Origin: Phyllostachys edulis
Lineage: Eukaryota; Streptophyta; Magnoliopsida; Poales; Poaceae
Direction of reading: 5' to 3'
DNA length: 64,000 bases
Assembly (NCBI GenBank): GCA_036346405.1
Contig: CM070562.1
Location: forward strand, 107,212,999-107,276,998
Program-made: the position numbers and the translations under genes
The notes under the pieces: generated by a model
The model's database searches: none
Told to the model about the DNA's origin: nothing
The model's input: only the letters and a program-made list of their open reading frames with translations
Shown: positions 21,801 to 33,800 of the stretch, piece after piece
Layout: every line of letters begins with the position of its first letter
How positions within the stretch are numbered: position 1 is the first letter of the stretch

Positions 21801-24800
21801 GACTCGTCGAAAGTCACATCCCGAGAAATCCGCATCCGTCGACCAACAGGATCCCAAAGACCGATAGCCCTTGTGCTCGCAGATCAGTATCCCAAAAACA
21901 CACTCAACAGCATCGAAGCGGTCAATTTGGTACGTTCTCGGGCGAGAAGAACGTAGCAAACGCACCAAAAAGACGAAGGCGAGTAGTCGAAGGAGACCAC
22001 AGAGACGCTCAAAGGGATTGCATCAAGAGCGAAGAAATTTGGATGTTGACGAGATAGGTTGCGATGGAAAGCGACCTCGGCCCAAAAGTGAGGTGGAATA
22101 GAGGCGGCAATCATCGAGCATGAGCCGACTCAAGGAGGTGACGATGCTTACGCCAAAACAACACCATTACGAGCATGAGCACGTGACAAGAGAATCGAAG
22201 CGAGAGTGCCCTCGCCAAGAAGGAAAGAAGCTGGCGGTGACGAGAGAGGTACTCACGCAAGCAGAGTCGACGAAAGACACGAATAGGAGTGGAGAAGCGT
22301 ATGCGAACCATAGTAGCAAATTGTTTATAGATAGACAATGCCTCACTACGAAGACATGAAATATATCCAAGTGTGGCGAGAGAAATCATCTATAAATATG
22401 ATATAATATCGATGACCCTTTCGAAACGAAGGAGAATGGGACCCCAAACATCCGAATGAACAAGATCAAAAGGACGATGAGATCTTGACTCACTATGAGG
22501 ATAAGGAAGTGAAGTTGTTTGCCTAACTTACGTACGACAATCTAAAGACACGTCTCTGAGGCAGACCCGAAGACCACGACGAACTAAAAGGCGACAGGCA
22601 CGAGATCCACACAGATGGCCAAGACGGTGATGCCACTTCTTTGAAAGAGCCAGAGACGCGAGTGGCGGCGGAGAGAGGCTGGCGGCGGCGGTGGCGGCGG
22701 AAGGAAGGTGAAGCAGTCAAGCTCCCAGAGGCTTTGTGAGTCAAGGCGCCGAGGGTCGAACCAACCAGAGCTCCGTGTGGCGGTCTGAACACAACAAGAG
22801 TCGAGTCAAGAATGACCCGACAACCAAGATCGATGTCTGGCCCAGCAAAAGAAGTCAGATGGTAAGGCGAGGAACATGAGCAATGAAGGAACATGAAAAG
22901 ATGAGTTGCTAAGAGATCCTCGACGAGACGGAAAGAGAGGTACCATCGGCGGTGAGAACACTAACGGGAGAATCAAGAGGTGTAATGAAGGATGAGTGGA
23001 AGCATCGAAGTCATGTGAAAAGATGCTCGAATCAAGAATCCACTGGGAGGTACTGTTGTGTAGAGGTGGTTTCTCGGTGCAGAAGAGTCGATGTGAGCCT
23101 GCAGAACTGTCGAGGAGAACACAAGCGGCAAGCAGGCGTCGAAGTCTGGCTATCTCCTGCTCAGTGAGAGAAACTGCTGAAGTAGTCGATGCAGACGTCG
23201 TTGTAGAAGCACCAGTGTCAGTGTTAGTAGAAGAACGGCGTGAAAGATGCCGCTTCTTCTTATAGCACTGGGACTCAATGTGGCCGACCTTGTCGCGATA
23301 GGAGCGATGAGGACGGCCACCTCCAGATGAAGGCGGCCACCTTTGTGGCGGCATTGGAGGAGGCGGATGTCTCAAGCGTGGAAGCGAGATGGTGTAGCAG
23401 TGGACGAGCGGCGAAAGCACTGAGGAGAGTGGGCAGACCGGCACCACTCGGCGTAGTCTCTCCGCGCGTATCTCGGTAAGAGCCTCCAGGAGAGTGACAC
23501 GAGGTGGCGTGCAAGGAGTTGGGCACGCCGCTTTCGAACTTCAGGGCGAAGGAGAGTAAGGAACTTCAGAGACCCGCTGAAACTCCAAGTCAAGACGCGT
23601 CTGGCTAAGACGGACACGAAGCGACAACCACGGTAGGCGAAGCGAAGTCAGCCCGACGCCCGAACAGCAGAGCTCTAAGCGTAAAAGGCGTCAACGATAG
23701 CATCACCTGCTGAAGAGAGTGCTCTGGCGGACCACAGACAGTACAAGGCATCACCAGAGGGCTCGAAGGCCGACGAAGGTGAGTCCACATCCGAAAGCCG
23801 AGGAGAGGCCCACAACCTCGAAGAGAACCGAGGCCGACATCGCAATGAGGATAAAGAAGAAACCGAAGCGTCGTCGTCGTACCATCGAGTGTAGGCGGTC
23901 GATCGATCTTTGTAGGAATCGAGCCTCTTGGTAGACAGAGGCGACCTCATCATTAGCAAGGTGGCGGCCTCAATAAAGACCTTTGTTTACCGTCGTCGGC
24001 GATCTGACAGCGAGGTTCCGTCGGAGGAGTAGGGCAAGGCGGGCGGATGACATCGCCGAGAGGATGCCCAGAGGCGAAGACCACGCATATGGATGCGCAT
24101 GTGAGACACGAAGTCGGTGTAATTAACACCATCGAAAATCACCGCAACGAGGAAAGCGAGACCATTGGTAGGCGGTGCTAGGCGGCACGGCGACCAAGGG
24201 AACGAAGTCTAACAGGCGGCGCTCGACGGCGCGGCGGTTAGAGCGACGTTGTTGTTGTTTTTTTTTTTGGGCTGACTGAGCTTCTAATGGGCCCTAACCC
24301 AACCGTCTTGGGATTAGGGTTCTCACGGGAGAAACAAATCTGTGGCGGGCTTGGAAGCGATGGTGGCGGACTCAAGCGGCAAAACGGCGGCGGCCTCCGG
24401 CGACACGCTGAGAAGACGGCGCGGCGGCGACCGGCGGCGCAGAGAGAGCGCGGAGAAGCGGACCGGCGGCGGCGACCTCGATGGCGGTTCGCGGTGGCGG
24501 TTCCATGGCGGAGGAGCGGACCGTGGCGGCGTCCTCGATGACGGTCCGCGGAAGGAGCGCTTGTGGAGGTCTCATGGCATGATGGCGACCGCACGGAGTT
24601 CCATGGCGGAGGAGCGGACCGGCGGCGGCGTCCATGAAGGAAGCGTCTTGCGCTGGATGGATGGCGGTCCGTCGGAAGGAGCGCTGCTGGAGGGTCTCTC
24701 ATGGTGGACGACCCCGCACGGCGGAGGGATCCGGTGCGAGGAGGCCAGCGTGCGGCGCAGGAGAGGGGGCCGGCGTCGGGACGACAAGCGAAGCGACGGA

Positions 24801-27800
24801 AAACCCAAAACTCTAGGTAGGCTCTGATACCATGTTATGAATAGCGCTTGTATTCAATATGAGGCCAATGGGCCAGTATATATACACAAATACAGGTGGT
24901 GAATATGCACAAAACCCCTCATAACAATGGGGAATAACAGACTTAGACATATATCTCTAACAGTTTCTATTACATGAACTCATGTTTCCTTTTCCTTGAT
25001 GTTTGCATGCTTCACAGAAGAAGCACCTACAGCTTGCCAAGGAGTCTGATGACCTTGTTGAGCAGCAGCGAGCTTGCACCCAACTTGGGAGAACCTACCA
25101 TGAAGTCCTTCTAAGATCTGAAAATGACCACAGTGCCATACGGAATGCCAAGAAGTATTTCAAATCTTCCATGAAACTGGCAAGGGTTCTGAAGGAGAAC
25201 TCCCCGTCTCAAAAGCCCCCCTTTCTAAAGGAGCTTATTGATGCATACAATAATATGGGCATGCTTGAACTGGAGCTCGATAATTTTGAAGAAGCTGAGA
25301 ACCTACTTATCCAGGGTCTTAAGATATGTGATGAAGAAGAGGTAAATCCATATGATGATGCTCGCAGTAGGCTCCATCATAATCTAGGGAATGTTTATAC
25401 TGAATTACGCAACTGGAATAGAGCCAAGGGTCATATTGAGAAGGACATAGAGATATGTAGAAAAATACGCCATCCACAAGGTGAGGCAAAGGGCTTTATA
25501 AATCTGGGTGAGTTGCATTCTCGGGTTCAAAAGTACGAAGATGCAAAGCTCTGCTACAATAAAGCTCTTCAAATAGCAAAGTGCTTGGAAGATGAGGATG
25601 CACTGATTGACCAAATTCAGCAGAATATCGAAACTGTTACCAAAGCAGCCGAAGTACTTGAGGAGTTGAAGAAAGATGAGCAGAAGCTGAAAAAACTTGT
25701 CAGAGATACTTCTAGTGCTCGTGGAACATCTAAAGAGAGAAAACTCCTCCTTGAGCAGCATGCATGGCTGGATAATCTTATAGAAAAGGCAAGGATGATA
25801 TCTGCATGGCCAAAAGTAAGTGAAGTGAATGGTAACTGACTATGTGATCTTTAGCCACGTAATGTCAGCTGTAACAATGGATTCGTTTTCTGAACGTGAA
25901 CTTATTTTATTACTTTTGGAATTTTATTTAGAAAAAAGGATCTGGTTGCATTATTTCATTAGTTAATGCATAACTGAACATATGTTTGGGTTGACTTGGT
26001 CCACGTTTTGTTCTGGGGGTTGGTCCTGTGGATGAGGAAATAGTGTCCTGTTGCCTGGCAGTCAGAAATGTCCATGTTTTGTTCGAAGCCTCTTGTTGGA
26101 ATTAAAACTTCTGTCCTAGCTACTCGTGTTCTGTGCTTGCACTATTGAACTATTTCAGCTATGCTTATTTTTTTTGGCTCTCAGTATAGGCACCTGTGTT
26201 GAACTACATTTAGATTGTTACCTGCTTTTGCATTGTACTAAGTACTAACACGAAGTCGTTCACTATTTATTTATTTTCAATTGCTGAACACAACACATTG
26301 TGGTAATTATGCAGGATTATTTGGTTAAGTTGGACAGGGCAGTACATAGTTGTTTATAAACATTTCATTGTTTTTCTATCTTCATTGTGGTGTTGTTTGT
26401 CGGGAAACAGAGATAGCCAAAATCCAAATTAAATATACCATATTAAGTTAACCCAAAGGAGATTAGTGGAATATATCAAAGAGAAGGCAATATATATGAA
26501 AGTAACTCGATTTAAATGAGCTATTAGCCGTGTTTTAATGTTGGACTGTTGGTAAAAGGGCAATGCTTTGGTGCATCGTGAGGTCAGAAGTTGGTAAATC
26601 AATATTGAATGATCAACGTAAACTTGTAGAGTTGTAGTACAGTATATGTAATGTTCTTGATTTTCCTATGCACCAGCAGTTTGAAATTGGTCATCTTCAC
26701 TAAGCATGGGAGCCCGAAAACTATCATACATAGTTTTCATTGGTATGTTAGGTTTTGAAAACTGAATAAATGATCAGTTTATGTACTTTTCAAGTTTCAG
26801 AACTGGAATTGAAAAACGAATCTGAAATAATCAAAGTGAAAAATAAAACAGGCCGAATGTGCCTATGCACACCCCAATAACATTTATAAGGCATTATGGT
26901 GTGATGAAAATAAGCACATGGCTCATTCTCATGTGAAATATTTGTTTTCCAGCACAAGGAATTTTCAAAAGGGAAAAAAAGGGTAGCAAATGAACTTCGT
27001 GACAAGGAAAAACAGAGTGACTCTCTTCTTTCCATAGGTGAATCATACCAAAAGCTTAGAAATTTCAACAAAGCTCGTAAATGGTACATGAAAAGCTGGA
27101 ACATTTATCGATCAATCGGAAACTTGGAGGTAAGTTTACATGTCCTTATTTATATTTTTAAATATGCTGACATGCCTGCTACCTGGTAATAAGACCACCT
27201 TCCTGTTTGCACTCATTTACTTGGTGCTTCCAGTTTCAAATCTTGCTCACCTTGGATATGTGCAATTTCAGGGGCAAGCATTAGCAAAAGTGAACATTGG
27301 GAATGTTCTTGATTCTTGTGGTGACTGGGCTGGTGCATTGCAATCTTTTGAAGAAGGCTACAGGCAATATCTCTACACCTTGCTGTCCAAAAGAAGTTTT
27401 GAAGTACACTCACAATCTTGCATACTGTGATGTTTTAGAAATATGTCAGAGTAAAGTAAATGGTCATCAACAGCTCATAGGGACATGCCATTGGAGGTCA
27501 TCCACCAACATGTTCTTTTGATGCATTTGAATCTGAAAATGAGTTAATGATACGTCTAAAAGTTGCTTTTAAGAAATATGGAGTGCCAATATTTTAAGGC
27601 AGCTGTCTCTTCTATCTAGGTTGGAGCAGTCTTCTACCGTGTCCAACACATGTCAGATGTTTGACACTCTGACATACATCAAAGCTACGCTGAACACCCA
27701 ACACTTTACATGATGGATCGTTTTGGGACTTAAGGAAATCATAGATTCATAGGTCTATTTTGATTTGAAAATTGACCTCTCCCTTGACACAGACCTAAAA

Positions 27801-30800
27801 AGTCAACATATATCAGTTTTAATATATTATTATTAACATAACTGACTACAACTATGAACCGTTATAAATTAATAAAACATGTCATTATTATTAACATAAC
27901 TGACTGCAACTATGAGCCGTTATAAATTAATAAAACATGCCCTTATTATTAGCATAACTGACTACAGCTACGAACTGTTATAAATTAATAAAAACACGTC
28001 CTGAAGCATGTACTGTATTTATGCCGATGGAAATTGAAAAAGTGATTTTTTTATATCTGTATAGCTGGGTTGTGCCAGCTTTTTAAAAAGCTATATTGCC
28101 GTGTTTTGTGTCATAATATTGTTCTGTGTCTGTGTTCGTGATTTCTATTCCACCTTAGATTCTGATGTTCTCATTTCAATGATGTTCAGAATTGCTGTGG
28201 AAGGTGACCTGCCAAATGTGCAACTGTCTGCCCTTGAAAACATGCATTACAGTCACATGGTCAGATTTGATAATATTGAAGAAGCCAAGTAAGTTACTAA
28301 GCACAGATGCTGCACACAAGAAAGTTAACTTATGCAAACCTGTCATTAAAGTGATTTTTTACTTCAGGAAACTGCAGCATGATATAAACAACCTGAAGCA
28401 AATATTGAATCAACATGAAGCAGGGGATACTGTTAGTGACTATTGCTCAGAAACCGAAACTGAAGGTGGTGATGTATATGATAATATGCTTGATCCAGAG
28501 GACAATGATGAGCATGTTGCAAATAAATATTCTGAGGAACTTGATGATGACGTTATTCTTGCCTCACTTGTTCATAAAAGTAGGAGCTCATCCAAGTTCA
28601 AGGCATCCAAGAAAAATAATATTCCGAAGAAGGCTGATGGATTATGTGATATGGATGATGGTGCTAAAGAAGTTTTAAGTAAATCATGTAGTAATCACTC
28701 TGCTAGAAAGCGTGTCCGTGTGGTCCTATCAGATGATGAAGCTGAAGAGAGTCCTGAAATTGATCAATCTAAAAGGACACTAACTAGTCGAGCAGATAAT
28801 CTGTCTACCCCAGGTACAGAGCTTATGAGCATTGTATACTTTTCAGTGGTTGTTGGAATGACTGGTATTTGTCTCCTAATTGTTTTGCTACACTTTTCTA
28901 TGACCAACAGAGTACATAGCAAATGCAGCAAACAACAACAGAAATCAGGTTATACAAAGCTTATAATCCCTTAAGATTTATGTCTTTTATTGGAATTTGA
29001 GATATAGAATGTTTTCTCCTTGGTTCCATCAGATGCTGGTGAACTTAAAGAGCCAGTGAGCCAGTGATTGTTTTTTCGTTTTTTTTAAAGCATTGTATAT
29101 TGATAACTAGTATTTATCTGCAGGATACTTTACACCCTATTGAAACCAGGGATGTATACAGTGTCTGCACACCCTGCCCTGCCGAGGAAAGTATATGTTC
29201 ATTCAAATCAAGTAGTCCCATTGGTCATGGTAATGATGGCCCAGAGTTAGGAGCTTCTAGTGCAGGAAAGATGTCTGCATCCAAACCAGCAGCAAGTGTT
29301 TCCAAGGTTGGTACTCCTGCATCAAATGGTCAGCCCTATGGTCAAAATGCCGCCAGCCTTCAATCCACAGATGCTGATCATGTAAGTATTATTGTCAATC
29401 CTGTCTTCCCGTGCTCACTAAAAAGCATCAGCCAATTGTGCTTTCTCAATACTCTCTCTCTCTCTCTTAAAAAATCCTTTGAGAATCCGTTATGCCTTAC
29501 ACAGCTGTTAACTTTAGATCATAGCTACCGGATTCGCTATAAAACCCTGCGAATCGGATTCGTTGAACCCGAACCGTCGAACCAGTTTAGGGTACGGGGT
29601 TCGTGTTCGCAATGGAAATTGGAAGAAAAATTGGCGAACTACGAACCCGAATCCTGTTCCGCGACTCGAACGAACCGCGTTTTTGGTAACAATGCTTTAG
29701 ATGTCCATGAATGGCAAGATGCATTAAAAGGGATTCATATGTGATATGTCAAATCGAACATTTGCTATTCTGATATCAAACATCTAATTTCGGGAAGGCA
29801 TTAATTTGTACTTCTCTTTTTGGTTGCATGGACCAGAGGTTCAAAGCAAATAGAACATAGGATTAAGCTACCGTGTGCAGCTCACTTACAAAAATCAGTC
29901 ATAGGGTGGGTAGTTGACATGTAGTCCTACCCTCAAAAGATACTGCTGCTACCTTTGATGTTTATCACTTCTCTACCATTATGGATGGCCCACATGTCAA
30001 AAACACTTGACAAGATTTTTTGGTAGTGAGCTTCATACCATATTCATATTTAAGCCTATCTATGATTAATGCTTTGTTCATCTAAACATCCCCCTTTTCT
30101 CAATATCATAGTTATCTTTTAAAGGGTCTAGACATGGTTCTTAATCTCATTAGTCACTACTTACAGCAGCTGCTCCAATTATGGATATTAGATGTCATCT
30201 ATGATTCATATAGATGATCCTTAATGTGCAGCAGTTCTGGGCGTTCAGAATTGGTGAAGATTTGGTTTACTTGGATGCAAATGCCTGTGAATGTGAGGGT
30301 GCCTTTAGCATTGAATCTCTTAAAGTCGAAGTGGCATGCGTTTACTACCTTCAGATTCCTGATGAGAAGAGGTCCAAAGGTTTGCCCCTGTTTTCTTAAT
30401 TTAAACAATTCACATGGTGTGTCCATTCAATTACTATGGATTACTTTCTATCATGGGAATTGGGATCAAACTGGTATTTTAATGATTTCACTTTTGCTAT
30501 TTTCATTAGTAAAACAAAACACAGTCTTCTGTATTTTTCTCAGAGAGGGGTAGAGGGAGGGTTGTAAACTTAGGAAAACATTTTCATACTTTTACGAGTT
30601 ACGATCTTGTTAAGAGAATGTAGAATGTCCTTGTGTGGCTGTGTATTTTTCGTTCAGCTCTTATGTAGTTATGTTTATGAGATATAATCCATTCTTATTT
30701 GACTTGATTTGAGTGCTGATATTTCTCTGCATTGTATTTTTTCATCTAGTTGACAACATAGTTCAAACTGTTAGACTGTACCAACTGTTCACCCTATCTG

Positions 30801-33800
30801 GAAGATAGAGTTATTGTTTCCCTTGGAAACAAAGTAACTTTTTTTGTTGATAAAAATGCCTGTTTGCCATATCGTAGGATCAGTACCTAACTCCATGTAT
30901 TAAGCATGTTAGCTATTTGTCCAAGAATCATGTATCTAATATGATGCAGCATGCATGAGACATTTTTTGTGCTGGTTCAGTTCCTGCATCCTTTACGCTT
31001 TCATATTGATAGGGAACCTCTTCTTCTTTTCCTTTTCTGTCTGAACTTACATTTATCTTACTATGCTAGGTCTGTTGCCTATTATTGGGGAACTCAGTGG
31101 GATGGTACTGGATGGTGCAGGATCAAGAGGTCATATTGATCAACTTGCTTCCGAACAGAAGTGCATTGATGTTGTTATCAATGGTATGGGTGTATTGTAC
31201 TCATCTGTGCTTTTAGGACTGCTATTCTGCCATGATGATTGAGCTGAGTACAATACAATATAATATTGTGGCTTTATATTCTTCATGCTACTATCCTACT
31301 ACAGTGAGTAATGCTCACTGCTCAAATATCTTTTGCCGTATGCTAAATAACCAATACTGCTCTTTCTCTGAAATTCAGAAAACTTCCTCTCATTTTAAAT
31401 AAAGTTTCCAACGCTTGTGCAGTCGTGTTGCACTGGCTCATACAAGTTCAGATTATCATAAAGTCATGCTGGTTTACGGTTAGGGGCGGAGCCAGGAATT
31501 GGACATAGGGGGGCCAAGTTAAAAACTTTAAATTTTGCATAGCGAATGATATAATCAGATTAATGTAAGTGATTTTGTAAGCATTTTTTGTGGGCAGCGT
31601 ATCCGGTGAAAATGCGAATTGGTGAAAATTATGTGAAAAATCAAACCTAGAAGTTTACAAACATTCTAAAAAAGTATGAGATGTAGGGGGAGATTATGTT
31701 CTATATCTCTACAAAATTTCAAGATCAAACTCAAACTTATTTGCTATATACGAAAAAGATAAATGCAAATGTAATTTTTTTAGAATTATAGAAACTTCTG
31801 CGTTTGGAATTTGTATTTTTCACGTGATATCGCTTGTTTGTGGTGGTGGAGTTATGGATGTACAACTTTACCCAACAATGTTCAAATCTTGGTGCTCACC
31901 TTTTCGTTTTAGTAGGAATTTGTGAGGTAGTGTCCACATAGCACAACTCTTGTGCCGCCTAGGTTGAGCTCTCACCCCCCTCTCGCGTCGCCTGCCAGGT
32001 TGCCACTCCAGCGGCGACGGCCTCACAAGCCCCCTTCCCTCCCACGCGTCGCCTGCCACTCCGGCGGCGGTGGCCAACAAAGCCTCAGGAGATCCCTCTC
32101 CCCTCACCCATTTTTTCTCCTAATGGCCACTTCTTCCCTTGACCTAGATTTCTAGGCGGCGGTTCTTGGGAAACAGTCTGAGAAGGAGTGCAGGTGGCTT
32201 GAGTCCTCCCTTTCCAGTCTGTATTCGGTGGAGTCTAGGCGTCGCTCGCCACCGCCTAGGTTGTCGTCTCTGGCCTCAGTCGTTTCTGGGCTTCGGTCGC
32301 CTCCTCCTTCGGGGGTCGCCGCCACTCCACTGGGACCTCTCGCCGGGGCAAGGCTGTCCTCTTCCTTGACGACGACTTTCCCTTCCTCTGAACAACGCTG
32401 ACAATTCCTTGCCTGCACCAGCCCAGGTAGTGGTCGTAGAGGTCGCCCCTACTTCCCAAGCTCTAGAGGAGGACGTCTGGCATGAAGTTCGTCGACGGTG
32501 TTCCTAGCGCCGAAGGCGACAACCCCGCCATCACCCGCTTCTCGGCCGGTCCCCCGTGACTTCATCGGGCTCTGCTTCAACTGTTTCGCAAGCGACCATG
32601 TCGTAGCGGTGTGCTGGAACCCCATACGCTGCTTCCGGTGCAAGGACATTGGACACACGTCCGTCCACTACCAAAGACCGCTAAGCCCCTTGGTTTCCGA
32701 CACGCGATGTCTACCGCTCGATGGCGATCTTGCTCCGCGAGAGGGGTTAGGACAACTTCTCATCGTTGCTCAGTTCCAGCTGCTAGCGATGGCCTGGTTG
32801 AGCTGCCGTTGCCACAACGTCGCTGGGTGGCTCTTGGAGTCGCGCCCAACCTTGGTCGGCGTTCCCCCCACAGATGGATGGTCGCGGGTCCACCCTGCAC
32901 AATTCCTCTGCGGCCTGAGACCCCCTCGTCCGCACATTGGAGTTCGTTGCAGTCCAGGCGGTGGTGCGGATCCACATCTGGCGCTCTTTGGGGACGTTGA
33001 TGATGTCTTGCCCCCAGGGACCCTCTCCATCGTCCAAAAAGAGAAGTTTGCGTTGTCCCTCTTGCCGGCCATGTGCGACATGGAGCGCTGCTTAAAGCGA
33101 GCACTCATCGTCTGTGTGGGCAGGACTAGACCGACGATCACACCCCAGGAGGTTGCTCTGGTGATTTAGTCCGAGCGGGGATTGTCTCAAGCCTATTTTT
33201 TGGTGCATCCCTATTTCCTGGAAAACTACCTGGTCGTCTTTGACAATCATTCAAACAAAGACCGTATTCTCCTTGGTGGTCCTATCAAGACTGATCGATT
33301 CCTCCTTCTGCTTCGGCAGTGGTCGAGATTGGCGCAGGGTGTTAGCCGCCCCTACGATTCTGGGTCAAGATCAGTTTGGAAGGTTTGCCGATCCACGCTT
33401 GGAGCTTAGCCACTGTGTCGGCCATCCTCTCCTTTATGTTGGATAGAAGCCTTTGACGAGTCCTCGACGTCGTGAGCAGACCTCTCTGCCTTTCGCCTCA
33501 TCGCCGGCGGTGAAGGAACCGCCGACGGGGAAGGAGGCACAGGAGAGACCAAAGGCTGTAGTGGAGGTGTGGTGGCTATGGGGTTGGCAAGAAATGTCAG
33601 AAAAGAAAGTGGCTCAACGAGAGATGCTGGAGTGGTGGAAAGTAGCTCAACGAGAGATGCTGGAGTGGTGGAAGGAGAAGGACTAGGGTAGAAAGAACGA
33701 GATTCATCAAAAGTGACGTCCCGAGAAATCCTCATCCGTCGGTCAACAGGATCCCAACAACGATATCCCTTATGCTCATGGCTATAGCCCAGAAAAACAC

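Larger units (their letters stand above)
19779..24962 (-). mobile_element. Ty1-copia LTR retrotransposon A, recently inserted in TSK intron 1
   Basis: Two 130-bp LTRs (19779-19908 and 24833-24962) begin TGTTATGAATAGCGCT and end ATCTCTAACA. They differ at one visible base (A versus T in CGCTAGTATT/CGCTTGTATT). A perfect 5-bp target duplication GTTTC flanks the element (19774-19778 and 24963-24967). It is antisense to TSK. The primer-binding site next to the right LTR and the purine tract next to the left LTR fix the orientation. The interior contains recognisable but frameshifted gag, integrase and RT. The insertion lies only 55 bp before TSK exon 2; without it intron 1 would be about 1.0 kb. 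Confidence 0.93.

Noticed and set aside
24238..24827. 154- to 161-residue frames on both strands inside copia A
   Set aside because: GC-rich leader between PBS and gag; repetitive GGCGG text, no gag similarity.
28911..28948. Exon-like stretch between TSK exons 6 and 7 with AG and GT borders
   Set aside because: Its inclusion shifts phase so that the next exon reads ATGCTGGTGAAC...TGA; skipping it gives a continuous frame. It is kept only as a possible alternative exon.
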